A DNA stretch of 64,000 bases from Rosa chinensis (GCF_002994745.2 NC_037092.1:72081823-72145822); one strand, 5' to 3'. Shown: positions 1 to 12,498, counted from the stretch's first letter. A program made the numbers and translations. Notes: generated by a model from the sequence alone, not told the origin.

Positions 1-39
1 GTATTAAGTAATTAGGGGTGTGTACTTCAAACTTCTCTT

Positions 40-1172
40 TTCTTTTCTTTTCTTTTCTTTTTTTTTGAAAGGGGGGGCTGATGCAGCTGCCCTCAAACCT
101 TGATTAATGAAATTGAAGAATACAAGGGGGGGGGGGGGGGACGTAGAGCCTGAACCCCAAATTACAATAAGCATAAAGAGAATATCCTGAAATAATAACA
201 GGATTATCCACAAAACCTATGTATTCTAACAAGTATCAATTAACAAAGAGTGCACGAATGACTACTCCATTTGTTTTGACATAGCGGTGACATACCGGAA
301 AGATAACTCTATCACGAAGAAGCATCATTACAAATAGTACAGTTTTCCCACTATGTTGCCGCACGGAAATAAATCCGGCAACACTCAATTTCATCCTGCC
401 ACTACGAGGTTGCGTCCATTTAATCAAGCAAATAGCTCGCCGCCTCGCTAGGCCAGACAAGGCACACAAAGTGTGCATACCGGGACACAGCCCACATCAC
501 CCTACCAAAAGATGATAGGGATTTATTGCTGGCATAGAGCCACATTGAATGAAAAGTAAAAAACAATAAAGCAAAAAATAAATGGTAAATGGGTCGAAGG
601 CCGAATCCCAGTCCCCATACCCAATAGGCCCAAGCCAAACCATCAGGTTGCCAGAATCACGATGTCTCCATCCTTCCAACGCCTCCCCTGCCATCCCACC
701 ACTGGCAACCGCGCCTCTCCAACCAACCTCACGCCATCTAGCCGCGCCACCTCTCCTCGGATTGGAGCCAAACCGCCCAACCTAGAACAGGTCGAACCGA
801 TCCGATCTGAACCCAGGTCTCAACGACATCAGGTCGTCACCATCAGTCAATCTCTGAACCGGCGACCCAACCTCGAAGCAACCACCAGGTCGATCTTGCT
901 CCTCCCTATGGCAAGGTGACATCGACCCCGCCTTCCATCCATCGCCCCGCCGCTGCCCTTCTCCATCATATCCTTCAAGCGCCCTGGAAAAAACCGCCAT
1001 CACCATGCAAACTACAATTCGACTGGGCAAATCACCACCGGACACAGGGTCCCTTCTAGCCCGTCCGACAACGCCGCCGCGAAGGCGTGCCGTCGGACCG
1101 GGCATATGCTTTTGCTAGAAGACCAGTCGCAGCTCCAAAAAATGAAATGATGATATATTGTAGTGTCGGTAT
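40..1172 (-). mobile_element. Non-LTR retroelement insertion (LINE/SINE-like) in RLK-1 intron 1
   Basis: The insert is flanked by a perfect 14-bp direct repeat, TTCAAACTTCTCTT, at 26-39 and 1173-1186. A T-rich tract at 40-66 reads as a poly(A) tail on the minus strand, so the element runs right to left. The part farthest from the tail (about 600-1105) is GC-rich and the rest is AT-rich. No reverse transcriptase or endonuclease reading frame was recognised, so this is a truncated or non-autonomous copy. A G-homopolymer lies near 125-140. A similar insertion is present in intron 1 of RLK-4 (47171-48104). Superfamily is inferred from the tail and the duplication length only. Confidence 0.6.
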
Positions 1173-1186
1173 TTCAAACTTCTCTT

Positions 1187-1358
1187 AGATCAATGCAGTT
1201 GGATTTTTTTTGTACAATGTGAAAAACACGAATGAAGTATTGGAGTGTGCCAAGTTTAATTACCGACTTTCTTCATGCACATTAAACTTGAAATTTTTAT
1301 GTAATTTCACTTCTATATCGTTTATGTCTGGTTGATATTTGAAATATGTTGCTTGCAG
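1187..1358 (+). other. 3' end of RLK-1 intron 1 with splice acceptor
   Basis: This stretch matches the sequence upstream of exon 2 in RLK-2 (about 24644-24712 continuing at 29984-30077). In RLK-2 it is split by the Copia-3 insertion. It ends in a pyrimidine-poor but clear acceptor, TTGCTTGCAG, at 1349-1358. The shared intron sequence shows that the listed start of exon 2 is a splice site and not a translation start. Confidence 0.75.
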
Positions 1359-3761
1359 GGTCCATAAGCCCTCACATTGGTAACTTATCCTTCCTCCAAT
1401 CCCTTCAACTTCAAAACAACAAGTTAACAGGAGCAATTCCTACTCAAGTTGTTAACCTTTTCCGCATGAGATCTCTGAACCTGAGCTCCAACGCCATACA
1501 AGGTCCACTACCTTCAAACATGAGCCACTTGACTGCACTAGAAATGCTTGACTTGGCAGGGAATAACATAACAGGGAGGCTACCTGAAGAGATATTCAGC
1601 CAAAGAAAACTTCGAGTCTTGAATCTGGGACGAAACAGTTTCTTTGGTTCAATTCCTTCATCCATAAGCAACCTCTCATCCACGCTCACATATTTGAATT
1701 TGGGTACAAATAGCCTCAGTGGGATCATACCTAGTGAGTTGGGTCTACTTATCAATCTCAAGGAACTTGATCTTTCTGGTAACAAGTTCACTGGGACTGT
1801 TGCTCCCTCCATATACAACATTACTTCATTGGTTCTGTTTACTGTTGCTTCAAATCAACTTTGGGGTGAGATTCCCAAAAATATTGATGAAACACTTCCA
1901 AATCTTTTACACTACCGGAACTGCTTTAATCTTATGACGGGGAAAATTCCAGCGTCTTTGCACAATATCACCAAGATTCGATCAATTCGAATGTCAAACA
2001 ATTTTCTGGAAGGAACAGTTCCACCAGGGCTGGGAAACATGCCATTCCTAGAAATGTACAACATTGGCTTCAATAGGATCATTAGTAAAGGCAGTGATGG
2101 TCTCAGTTTTATCACTTCCTTGACAAACAGCACCAACCTGCAATATCTTGCTATTGACGACAATCAGTTAGAGGGAGTCATTCCAGAATCACTTGGCAAT
2201 CTCTCGAAGGTTCTCTCAAAGTTGTACATGGGAGGTAATCGGATTTATGGTAACATTCCTGCCTCAGTTGGTCATCTTAGTCGTTTAGCTTTGTTAAATG
2301 TGAGCTACAATTCAATATCCGGTGAAATTCCCACTGAAATAGGCCAATTGGAAAATCTACAAATGCTTGGTTTAGCAGGAAATCAACTGTCTGGTCATAT
2401 TCCAAACTCTTTAGGAAATCTCAAAAAATTAAACGATCTTGATTTATCTGGGAATCACTTTGTTGGCCAAATACCCTCTTCTTTTTCAAACTTCCAGAAT
2501 CTGCTTTCCATGGACTTATCAAACAATCAGCTCAACGGAACCATTTCCGGTGAAACTCTCAAACTTCCTAGTTTGAGCACTATTCTCAATCTGTCCAAAA
2601 ACTTTCTAAGTGGACCTTTGCCTTCAGAAATTGGGTCCCTTGAAAGTGTTGTCACTATAGACCTATCTGACAATGCATTATCTGGAGATATCCCTGGATC
2701 AATAGAAAAGTGTAAAAGCTTGGAGAGATTGTTGTTGTCAAGAAATAGAATTTCAGGTCCTATTCCCAATGGTCTAGGAGAATTGAGAGGCCTTGAGTTT
2801 CTAGACCTCTCCTCAAACCAGCTGTCCAGCTCCATTCCAGAGAATTTTCAAGACCTACATGCCCTTCGATACTTGAACCTATCATTTAATAACTTAGAAG
2901 GAGTGATTCCTAACGGTGGACTATTTGTTACAAATTTCACTAATGTTCATCTTGAAGGCAACCCAAAAATTTGCCTCAAATTTCCATGTGTGAAGAATAT
3001 TGATGGTCGAAGAAGAAAAATACTAGTCCCAGTTATGATCATTACAACAGTCTTCGCAACCATATGCGTTATAGTGGGCTGTTTGGTCTATGCTAAGAAA
3101 AGGAAAGGCTGCAGAGCAAAAATTACAGAAACTTGTGATGACTTAGAAGTCAAGGGGCAGCATCAAATGGTATCGTATGAAGAACTCCGTCGCTCAACAG
3201 GGAATTTCAACCCGGATAATTTGGTTGGAAGGGGGAGCTTTGGTTCTGTTTATAAAGGGTTTCTTAGAGACCAAGGAATTGAAGTTGCAGTGAAGGTGCT
3301 CGATATAAGAACCACAGGGTCTTGGAAGAGTTTCTTGGCAGAGTGTAATGCATTGAGGAGTGTGAGGCACCGAAATCTTGTCAAACTGATCACCTCCTGC
3401 TCAAGCTTAGACTCTAAGAACATGGAGTTTCTGGCTTTGGTTTATGAGTATCTGAGTAATGGGAGCTTGGAAGATTGGATTAAGGGCAAGAGAACAAATT
3501 CAGATGGAGACGGTTTGAGCATTGTGGAGAGATTGAATGCGGCAATTGATGTAGCTTGTGGATTGGATTACCTCCATAATGATTGTGAAGTTCCAGTGGC
3601 TCACTGTGATTTGAAGCCAAGCAACATTCTTTTGGACAAAGACATGACTGCAAGGGTTGGAGATTTTGGGCTGGCAAGGTTACTGATACAAGAAACATCC
3701 ACTCAACATTCTATTGGCTCCACCAATGTCCTCAAGGGTTCCATAGGGTATATACCCCCAG
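1359..3761 (+). CDS. RLK-1 exon 2: LRR receptor-like kinase, LRRs, membrane span, kinase N-lobe
   Basis: This is the large exon of an LRR-XII receptor-like serine/threonine kinase, a plasma-membrane receptor of the type that senses microbial or endogenous peptides. It encodes about 20 LRRs of the plant type (LxxLxLxxNxLxGxIP), then a C-terminal cap and a membrane helix (about residues 565-585 of this exon, IITTVFATICVIVG) followed by basic residues. The kinase then starts: glycine loop GRGSFGSV, VAVK lysine, FLAEC glutamate, catalytic loop HCDLKPSN and DFG. Cysteine before the catalytic Asp makes it a non-RD kinase, as in immune receptors. The exon is open throughout and ends at a GT donor at 3762. 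Exon 1 (signal peptide and LRR cap) is not in the window. Compared with RLK-2 I count roughly 46 differences in about 640 residues. Confidence 0.9.
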
Positions 3762-3910
3762 GTTAGTAATATATCAATAAGCTAGCAGTTTTCTTATACA
3801 AGTACTTTATGAGTTCCTTTGGTTGTTTTCTATGGTTGTTGTCCTATAATAATATGCATGGTTATTTGCTAAGTCGTTGACCTTGAGAATGAAATATATA
3901 TACAATGCAG
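3762..3910 (+). other. RLK-1 intron 2 (149 bp)
   Basis: The donor GTTAGT follows the codons for the PP of the PPEYG activation-segment motif. The acceptor is TACAATGCAG at 3901-3910. Joining across it restores GYIPPEYGFG in frame (phase 1). RLK-2 has the matching intron at 32484-32628, and RLK-4 keeps the donor at 62358. Confidence 0.88.
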
Positions 3911-4323
3911 AATATGGTTTTGGACATAAACCCTCCACAGCTGGAGATGCATACAGTTTTGGAGTAATGTTGTTGGAGCTGTTTACTGGAAAAAGTCCAA
4001 CCGATGAAAGCTTCACAGGAGAAGTTAACCTCGTTCAATGGGTGCAGTCATCTTTTCCCCATAACATTGCACAAGTACTAGACTCTGAGTTGTTACACTA
4101 TGAGCACGACGAAGACTCAAATCCCATCTCAGAAGAAGATCTGAATTGTCTGATCTCAGTTATCGAGGTTGGGCTCTCTTGCACCTTCGCCTCTCCTGAT
4201 GGACGGATTAGCTTGAGGGATGCCCTTCACAAACTTGAAACTGCTAGAGAGACCTTTTTGAAGCTTGCTCACCTTGACAGTGCTGAGTGTAAATTTCGAC
4301 AACAAATGCAGGTTGAGGTATAA
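3911..4323 (+). CDS. RLK-1 exon 3: kinase C-lobe
   Basis: This exon encodes the rest of the protein kinase domain. It opens with EYGFG (end of the activation segment) and continues with GDAYSFGVMLLELFTGKSPTDE, the subdomain IX-X signature of plant LRR kinases with the conserved Asp. The C-terminal helices follow (LISVIEVGLSCTFASPDGRI, LRDALHKLE). Stop codon TAA is at 4321-4323. With exon 2 it gives a complete, uninterrupted kinase, so RLK-1 is the only copy in this window with no visible lesion. Whether it is functional depends on exon 1, which lies outside. Confidence 0.88.
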
Positions 4324-4640
4324 TTGGTTAAAGAAGTGATTGAAAATTTGTAATCTAATGACTGAAGTAATGAGTACCTGTCCATACAAAGTACCAAGAA
4401 CTCATTTGTAATTAAACGATATGAACTAAATTAATTATCAGACATGCTGCATTTAATGATCTGATGAAATTATGTGCTGCTTCTTGAGCTGAAACTGGCA
4501 AACAATTTACCACATGTATTATGTACGTATTGAGCAAGCACGGCATTCATAGCCTAAAATACTCGAGAACTACTCCCACGAATAAAATGAAAAGATGAAT
4601 TCTTATTTAAAAATAAAAAAAGTGTAATATAATCTGGATA
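4324..4640 (+). other. RLK-1 3' UTR and duplicated 3' flank
   Basis: This flank matches the 3' flank of RLK-2 (33018 to about 33350) and part of that of RLK-3 (to about 44790), including the GAGTACCTGT and TTTGTAATTAA blocks. The duplication unit therefore extends about 300 bp past the stop codon. AATAAA-like polyadenylation signals lie around 4580. No gene was seen between 4640 and 4970. Confidence 0.6.
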
Positions 4641-4969
4641 ATTCTTTCTTATTATAAAATTCTGTCCACAGATCAGTCTTCTCACCATCTTCACCATTAA
4701 AATACTTTCTTACTATATAATTCTGTCCGAGTTTTTACGGCCTTTAAAGCATAGGTTATTGATGGAAAGCTTCAAAGTGCTGTGACTGATGAATTCATGA
4801 ATGTCTGTTTAAAACAAAAAAAATATATATACAAGCCATGATATTTTCACTTTTTCAGTGGGAGTAGCTTCCAGATAACCATCAAATTCAAATGGTAACA
4901 AACAAAAGTCAAAGTAAATGCATTGTCAAAAGTTTAAACACGGTAGACATTATCCGTGTAAAGCCCAGG

Positions 4970-7000
4970 AGGTGATATGGTAACATCTAAACATTCGAAT
5001 TCAAATTCAAGTCATGCTATCCAAATTGATATAGATTATGCGGGCTTGACTCAAATTGATTGTAACAAACTCATTGCCATGCACAACCGGCTATCTCGAG
5101 ATAAGTTTATTCAAACTCAAAATCAAGACTCAATCTTATCTCCAAGACTCTCTATAAAAGCAAGCACAATGCCAGAGTTAAAGGCAGAGAAAACACATCA
5201 AGAGAAAGGCGAAGCCCTGCTGCAAAGGAGAGAAGAAGAATTCAACAACTTTGTTCGAAGGAGGAGCCGGCAAGCAGACTCTAAAAAGTTGAGGCCTCTC
5301 TGCTACTTCTTGGTTTTTTTTTTTTTTTGCAGTGTCTCTTTTACTTGTGTCGCCGTGGAGCCATGGAGATCCCCGAGCGGTCGCAACATGAATGATATTT
5401 TCTGTAGCTTTGAACTAAAGACAAAAGCTTTCAAAACATCCAATTAATCAAATGTGCAGCAAGCCACTTTTGAATGCAAAGGGTCAGAGACTAAGAAGCT
5501 ACGTGTTTCTTTGTCAATCAAAAGAAGAAAAGAAAACAATATTCAAATGCTACAAGTTTCCTCTAGTGCCCGTTGTGTGGCATGAAATGAACTCTGCGTT
5601 TTGTAGCACCTAATAATCAAATCTTGGCAGAAAGACAAGCGGTGGTGTTAAGAGTGGTTGAACCTTGAGCTTTGAATTTTGGTATAAAATAAGGGGACCA
5701 AGCGCTGGTGTTGCAGGCAAACATAAATCAACTTTCATAATTGAATGTCATTGGGGCAGGTCGGATTGTCAGCTATAAGACAGTAAAATTGCAGTACCCA
5801 TTCTAATACTCACCAGGTGTTCGGAAGAGAAGCCCAGACTGCAATCCCAGCTCACAAGGTGTTCAGGAGAGAAGCACGAAGTACGCAGACCGCAGAATTG
5901 CCCGGAAATGTTGATGAAGAGTGCTGGCAAATGAAAGCAAATCAAGATCAATCGTCAGAAAACTTCTTCTCTGAATCAAAGAATGGGTACGCACCTCTGA
6001 ATGAGTGAAGTGTAGAATCAAGAGGAGAACCCCCTTTATCTATACAGGGGCATCTCTGAATCATGCTGACTGAAGTAATCTCCGAATCAAGCTGATGTCC
6101 ACGCCAGAGTTCAAGCTTATCGAGTCATCCAAGTCAAGGAAGACGTATACCAGATGGCTTTTTGGGAGTTCATTTTGTCGAACAGAAGAACTGGGTGCAG
6201 AGATGAAATTAAGTCATGGGCGTCCAGATCTGCATCCATGGGTTGGGCTCATAATCTCCTACCAAACAAAATTCGGAGTAGTGCAAAGCCCACTTTCGAA
6301 AGCCCGTAGCACAGCTTGGCAGAAGGTCGAGCCCGATTAATTCTTCCTCGATAAGTGAAATAAAAAGAAAGGAGGGGAAGGCAACACTTCAAATTCCAGG
6401 GCCCATTATGAAGCTTGGCACATTCGGGTGCCCAATTTAAATCAGTGGACACTCTACTAAAATCGGGTGTTCACCAAAAAAATGTTCTTTCGACGGGTCC
6501 AAAAATGCATATCCGTTGAATAAAAATTGGTATAAAACTGAAAATCCCAAGAGTTGAACTACAGTTGTTTGATCCCTTCACGGGGTATGTAGGCAGTCTA
6601 GATTTAAATCTGGATGCAACCGCTACCTTAACCGAATTCCTGGTTTTCTCTAGACCAAATTTACCAAATCCTTGTGACCACAAAAGTCATCCAAATTTCT
6701 TTATTCAAATGACCTTAAAGTCACCCAAACACTTAACCAAAATTCTTTGGTGGGTCATTTACCCATCGAAGCATCCAAACCTTCCCAAAAACCTGAACTA
6801 CGAGTGGCTTGATCCCTTCTAGGGTATGTAGGCAGCCTGATAAACACTCTGGGTGCAGCCGCAAAATCAAACAAACACACTTCCCTCCATGGAATTTTTT
6901 GTCTTCATATTTGGAATCAAAGGGTTTTCCCTTGAAGCAAGGGATTGTAATTAAGGGATGTTCTTTATCTCGAATGGATCCGAACTTAACATAATAAAAA
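4970..7000 (+). mobile_element. Probable decayed long LTR (Gypsy type), no coding content
   Basis: A TATA-like CTCTATAAAAGC at about 5150 is followed by two related blocks reading GAACTAC...GATCCCTTC...GGGTATGTAGGCAG, at about 6555-6595 and 6795-6835. Such GATCC...TATGTAGGCA blocks are common in long LTRs of plant Gypsy elements (Tat/Ogre-like), which is remembered family knowledge and was not tested. A 156-codon open frame at 4977-5447 shows no recognisable domain and a long run from a T-tract, so it is not called a gene. No TG..CA ends with a target duplication could be fixed, so the boundaries are approximate. Confidence 0.35.
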
Positions 7001-7192
7001 CTCTATTTCCGTTAATGAAATAGAATGAGATTGTGTTGAGTATGTTTATTTACTATTTTTGCTCAACAATGTCTTTGCCATCCGACACTTCTTCATCATC
7101 CAAAGTACTTCACCTCTCTCTTTACATATACATACACACACACAAACATTATTAATCTTAATTACTCAAACATGCTTTAATGTCAATAATAG

Positions 7193-7295
7193 TCCAACCA
7201 ACATCTTCATCATCGGAGGAGGTGAAGGCTCCACTGCTAGAGAACTTCTGAGACACAAGACTATGGAGAAGGTTGTCCTGTGTGACATTGATGAG
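7193..7295 (+). pseudogene. ACL5: Thermospermine synthase (ACL5-like) fragment, first recognisable exon
   Basis: The exon encodes NIFIIGGGEGSTARELLRHK and then TMEKVVLCDIDE. This is the nucleotide-binding GGGEGS core of plant thermospermine synthase (ACAULIS5), which transfers an aminopropyl group from decarboxylated SAM to spermidine. The GEGS-ARE-LRHK pattern fits ACL5 better than spermidine synthase. A plausible acceptor AG lies at 7191-7192 and a GT donor at 7296. Introns are kept, so it is a genomic fragment and not a processed copy. Nothing upstream resembles the N-terminal part of the enzyme. Confidence 0.75.
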
Positions 7296-7564
7296 GTAAT
7301 TAAAACCTAGCTCCCCCCATTATCTTTTTTCCTATTAGAGCTGATTTTCCTGAAGCTAAAGAACATACTTTTACCTATCTTTCAGCTTACTTGTACCAAA
7401 GTTACTTTTTCATTTGTCTCTTGGTTTTAGAAAAGACAAAATCAGAATTAGTGGAAGCACCAAAAGTAAACCTCTATAGGGTTTTAGGTTTCTGGTTTAT
7501 AACGTAATGTATTCAACAAAGTAACATATTTAATTATGACTTTTATTTTCACATAATGTATGAG

Positions 7565-7604
7565 GTGGTGGAGTTCTACAAATCATTTTCTGAAGTTGTG
7601 AAGT
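7565..7604 (+). pseudogene. ACL5: ACL5-like fragment, next exon, left part (interrupted)
   Basis: After the acceptor TATGAG the frame continues exactly as VVEFYKSF, matching the VVEFCKS segment that follows DIDE in thermospermine synthase. The exon is cut at 7604 by the LTR element and resumes at 13002. Reading across the insertion needs a one-base shift, so the fragment had probably decayed or decayed later. Confidence 0.7.
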
Positions 7605-8100
7605 TGTTAATGTTTGTAACCGAGGGGTCTAATTAACGATAAATAAAGAGAGAGGGATAGAGAGAGACACACACACACGAGAAGTATAGTAGTTCGTCTC
7701 CGCCTTAGCGAAGACTACGTCCACTTGAATATTGTACTATGTGTGTTTGGGCCTTGCGGCCCAAGGGGATTACAAAGTGTGTAATGGGATCGCTTCTAAG
7801 TGTGAGGAGGGGTTTCTTTATAGGTAAGGGAACCTCTCTCAATTACATTTTCTTAGATGTGGGATGGAATCAACACTATTCTAGTGCACAAAGGCCTACT
7901 ATGGAGGCAACTTAGCAAGGTCGGAAAGGTGGCTTTCCGGTGAGGTATCGGCCGCTTCAGACCACTGAGGCGTAGCTTGGACATCGGGCTACAAGGTACA
8001 TGTCTCGGTTGGGCCCCACCATGGCATGTGGGCCTACTAAGAGAGAGTTACTTATGCTTGGTGAAGTAGCAAAACTAGCTTGCTAGTAGAGGTATCTACA
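7605..8100 (-). repeat. 3' LTR of the LARD-like element
   Basis: This LTR aligns with 12499-12996 with scattered substitutions and few indels. It contains a GA/CA-rich microsatellite near 7645-7680. It begins TGTTAATGTTTG and ends GAGGTATCTACA. Confidence 0.87.
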
Positions 8101-8739
8101 AGTCCCCGAAGTACCCAAGTAAGAGGAGCTTGGTTGGGGAGTTATAATCATGAAGTCATCAAGCATAAGTAACCGGGGGCACAGATCCCCTACAAGTCCC
8201 CGAACTCTGTAAGCAAGAAGGGACTCGTTAACCTGCGCAACAAAGATAAACACACGCATATGTAGAATGCTCGTTGCATTGGGCAACAAATGTGAGTTGC
8301 ATTGATATGCGTTGGCATATACGAATGTATGAGGTACGTGATACATGTTGATGTATACATGTGGATGGCGCCGAGTATGATCGGTTATGACGTATAGCCT
8401 CGAGAGCACATATGTTTGTGTGAGCATATGGATCGCATATGATAAATGTGTGACGGGCGTAAGGAAATGAACGAGGTCGAGTTTGACGGGGTTACGCTCG
8501 TGAGATGTAAGTTGCATGAGAGCCACGAAGGTATGCATTTGTAAGTCATGAATATTGAACGCGTGTACCGTTGTGTTTGTTTGGTTTTCGCTCCTATTAA
8601 TGAAACGCGAAAAGAATTCAATTTGTGGCAAACGACAAATGGTAGAAGAATTCAATGTTACATTAATGTGTATTATGTCGAGGGTATGTGAGTGTAAAGC
8701 TTAGGGATGCAGGAAGGCAATAGTGTGAAAGCTTGGGGG

Positions 8740-9830
8740 TGCTAAGAAGGCGTAAGCGGGAAGCTCTGGGGTTGCCAAGAAGGCATGAGCGGGAAGCTCC
8801 GGGGTTGCCGGGAAGGCATGAGCGGGAAGCTCGAGTGCTGCTGGGAAGGCATGAGCGGGAAGCTCGAGGGTTGCCGGGAAGGCATAAGCGGAAGCTCGGG
8901 GGTGCCGCGAAGGCGTGAGCGGAAGCTCGGGGTTGCCGCGAAGGCGTGAGCGGAAGCTCGGGGTTGTCGCGAAGGCGTGAGCGGAAGTTCGGGGTTGCCG
9001 GGAAGGCACAAGAGGAAGCTCGTGAGCGGGAACCTCGGGGGTTGCCAGGAAGGCATGAGTGGAAGCTCGGGGGTGACGCGAAGGCGTGAGCGGAAGTTCG
9101 GGGTTGTCGGGAAGGCATGAGCGAGAAGCTCGAGGGTTGTCGGAAAGGCATGAGCGGGAAGCTCGGGGGTTGCCGGGAAGTCATGAGCGGAAGCTCGTGA
9201 GCGGGAAGCTCGGGGGTGCCGCGAAGGCATGAGGGAAGCTCGGGGATGCCGGGGCATGAGCAGGAAGCTTGAGGATTACAGGGAAGGCATGAGTGGGAAG
9301 CTCGTGAGCAGGAAGTTCGGGGGTTGCCGGGAAGGCATGAGCGGAAGCTCGGGGGTGCCACGAAGGCGTGAGTGGAAGCTCGGGGTTGCTGGGAAGGCAT
9401 GAGAAGGAAGCTCGAGGGTTGCCGGGAAGGGATGAGCCTAAGCTCGTGAGCAGGAAGCTCGAGGTTTCCTGGAAGGCATGAGCGGGAAGCTCGAGGGTTG
9501 CCGGGAAGGCATGAGCTAGAAGATCGGGGGTTGCTGAGAAGGCATGAGCGAAAGCTCGTGAGAGGGAAGCTCGGGGGTGTCGCTGAGGCGAGAGAGTGAA
9601 AGCTCGGGGATGCCGCTGAGGCGAGAGCGTGACAGCTCTAGGGTGCCACTAAGGAGAGAAAGTGAAAACTTAGGGATGCCGCTGAGGCGAGAGGGTGAAA
9701 GCTCGGGGATGCCGCTGAGGCGAGAGCGTGACAGCTTGAGGATGCCACTGAGGCGAGAGCATGAAAGCTCGGAGATGCCGCTGAGACGAGAGCGTGAAAG
9801 CTCAGGGATGCTGCTGAAGGCATGAGTGTA
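8740..9830. repeat. 33-bp minisatellite, about 33 copies in two subfamilies
   Basis: The repeated unit is 33 bp, with core blocks GGCATGAGCGGGAAGCTCGG and GTTGCCGGGAA. On the minus strand each unit reads as 11 residues, FPATPELPAHA. From about 9580 a second subfamily appears, with a unit that reads MPLRREREssG on the plus strand. Because 33 is a multiple of 3, long open frames exist on both strands (for example 8663-9400 minus and 9577-9825 plus), but these are by-products of the repeat. The array is far more GC-rich than its surroundings. It lies wholly inside the LARD-like element, near its 3' LTR. Confidence 0.88.
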
Positions 9831-12482
9831 ACCGTTGCTAATTATGCTGGCCTATATGTACAAGTCTCCGAAGTCCCCGAGGAGGGTTTTCTTGAGGGGT
9901 TGATACCAAAGCATAGCTTTGTGCCGTATTGAGGGCATAATTAGTGCGAGTGCGTTGTCCATCTAGAATTGGTCGGTGCGAACGCTTATTCCCTTTCGGG
10001 TGGGCCCCTACTAGGCCCTTCAAGGAGTCCCCAACTCCTAGTTATAGACCTCCATATGGTCGGAAAATTGTTTGATGAGGGGAGCTGCGTATAAGCAGTG
10101 GGTGTTAGGTAGCAAGCCGGATCAATGGCTGCCGTGGGCTGTGTTAAACTGTCCCTTAACTCTGTCCCGGATGAGAAAAGCTTGACTGCAATGCCACGTA
10201 GAGGTCATTGTCATTGTGAGGCGTTGCCTTACGGCATGGCGGTTGGTCGTAGACCATAGACTCATAAAATTTGTATTTGTATGAAAAATGACAAACAAAT
10301 AGAGCAAGTAATAATATTTAGTTTGAGTGTCCCATGTTTATTTAATTTTACAATTAAATAGAAGCATGGCATGTGCAACATGTACTTGTAGTAAAGTTGC
10401 TAATAATATTTTGTATTTTTGTAGGCATGCTTAAGGATCATTGAGATCAATATTTAAAGCATGGAATTGCATGTAAGGCATAGCAATGGCTCTAATTGCG
10501 AGAGCGTAAAAGATAAGATGTAGTTATTATCTTATGCTGATTTGGAGCGAGTTGGAGTTGGAATGGATATAAGTATCCAAATCATGTTGGAGTTATCCAA
10601 GCATGACGCTCCAATATTGCTTTGGCGAAGTTCCTTAGTAGAAAGATGATGATTTTGCTAATTTTGGAGATGATCGGTGATTATGTCTCCTTGAAACAAA
10701 AATAGGTGATTAGTATATGAGTACGCAAATCAACACTAATAGCTTATGTGTGTACTTTGATAAAATTTTGAGCAAAGTGTATAAGCAATGTAGTAGTTGA
10801 TGACATGTTTGATTGTATGCTTCTAACATGAATTTCAAATTTAACCAAAGAAGTCATCATGTGTGGTAGGCGCTGGAGCCTTTATAGACATACCCATATA
10901 AACAATGAACCACAATGACTAAATTGGGTTTGGACCAACAATCATTGCTATTTTGAATGTGTCGTTATAATGCCTAGAAGCATATATCACAGATGATATT
11001 AAGCATAGCATTTATTAACGTGGTTGATAAAAACTTTTTAATCAAGAATGACAATATTATATATGTATGCTATGGCCACTAATTATGCTACATGGAGTGA
11101 GTGTGCATGTGTGACAACTGGCATAAGGTTTGTGCATTAATGACCTAATATGCCCAGTTTAGATAGTTGCTTTCAGTGCCATGTGAGGTATGTGCCGAGG
11201 GGCCAGTATAGATGGCGCATGCGATCAATGATTAAGTAGCAAGGTAAGATGTACATGTAGTGATATATAGCGGAGCTAGCATATATAAAGCAGCAAGGAT
11301 TATCATGCCTATAGAAAGCCCGATCATAATATCCTTATACTGCACATGCATACTTCTAAGTGATTGCAAGATGTGCTAATAAACTATGCAAAGATGAAGA
11401 CAAAGCGTGGCGTCCATGTAAAATCAGCAAGTAATCTTTTGACAGTTCACATTGAAAATTCATGAAATGTTAGCATTCTCATGTGCCAATTCGCTGCATA
11501 AAAAGACACATATACAATGCATGTTGAGAGGACAAGTACATATGGTATGTATGAGCAGCAGTCATTTTTTAGTGATAGAAACATAGCGAGCTGCTATGTA
11601 AGTATGGGGCAGTAGCAGAAAGAGAACAGTGTGATGCATATTGATATGTATTGTGGGCGGCAATTGTATAAGGAGGAATGATAGGAATATCATGATTGAT
11701 GATTTTGATAAGGTGTAAGAGTGCAGAGACTTAGCTTTGGCTCTTTGAACTTTGCTTCTCAGAGTAATGTGTTGTCTGAAGTGACATTCTGAGCTTTAGA
11801 GATGAAAATTGTGGGCAAGCGGGTGTCCAAAGAAGACATCAGGGTGTGAAGAGAAGATTTTTGGTATGCAGTGTCGCTGCTATTGGCGAAGCGTTAGCCG
11901 TTGGGGCTGGGCTTTCGGTGCTGGAGCTGATGCCAAGGAAGAGGCTGGGTGTCCAACGTAAATTGGAATCCTTTTTTTTTTTTTGGCGGCTGGCCGGGCT
12001 GCTGCTGGATTATCGCTAGGTTTACCTTTGGCATTGGCCTCGTCATTGGATCACTACACCTAGATGATGACATGAGCATGTACTGGTGGTAAAGCTTGGC
12101 AGTGAACCTTAGCGGTTGGCAGAGCTACAGCTTAGCAGTAGGAGCTAGCTTTGCTTGGCGGAGCGGAGGATCTTAGCGGGGGCTTCCCAGCGGTGATGCC
12201 TAGTGGAGGGCTCTTAGCACTTGTTGCTGGCACGCTGGTGCTGGCGTTGTTGAGCCTAGCGGATGATTGGTAGGTGAGGTTGTCTAGCGGTTGCCGGTTG
12301 GCGGAGCGGGTGTTTGATCAGCGGTGCATGGTCAGCGGCTCTCTGGCCAGCAGATGATTTTTCAGTGGAGGATGGCTAGGGGAGCAGAGTTGACCGGAGT
12401 TGGGCATTGACCAGAGTTGACCAGTCATAATTTGATGTTTACCGAAGTTCATGGTACGTGACGAATCTTTTGTGTTGGCTTC
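9831..12482. other. Interior of the LARD-like element without genes
   Basis: No recognisable reading frame. The part from about 11880 to 12420 is rich in variants of TTAGCGG and GGCGGAGC, that is, CCGCTAA-type repeats on the element's own strand just after its primer site. The middle part is AT-rich and featureless to my reading. Confidence 0.5.
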
Positions 12483-12498
12483 CCACAGACGGCGCCAA
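12483..12498 (-). promoter_or_regulatory. Primer-binding site of the LARD-like element
   Basis: On the minus strand the bases next to the 5' LTR read TTGGCGCCGTCTGTGG, a tRNA primer site used by many plant Gypsy elements. It sets the orientation of the element. Confidence 0.8.

Noticed and set aside
1444..1821. Minus-strand frame opposite the receptor LRR exon (also 30130-30540, 2527-2835 and 31246-31659)
   Set aside because: Shadows of the LRR repeats. They appear at the same place in both paralogues with no independent evidence.
4977..5447. 156-codon open frame with a charged middle and a hydrophobic stretch
   Set aside because: It lies in an LTR-like region, the hydrophobic part comes from a T-tract, and no domain is recognisable. 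Not called a gene.
8663..9400. 245-codon open frame on the minus strand (Pro/Ser/Arg-rich)
   Set aside because: It is the 33-bp minisatellite read in one of its open frames. Other frames and the other strand are equally open.
9577..9825. Arg/Glu-rich repeat protein frame
   Set aside because: Same minisatellite, second subfamily. No start context or other sign of a gene.
8701..9830. CRISPR-like direct repeats
   Set aside because: Units are contiguous with no unique spacers, and the setting is a plant retroelement. It is a minisatellite.
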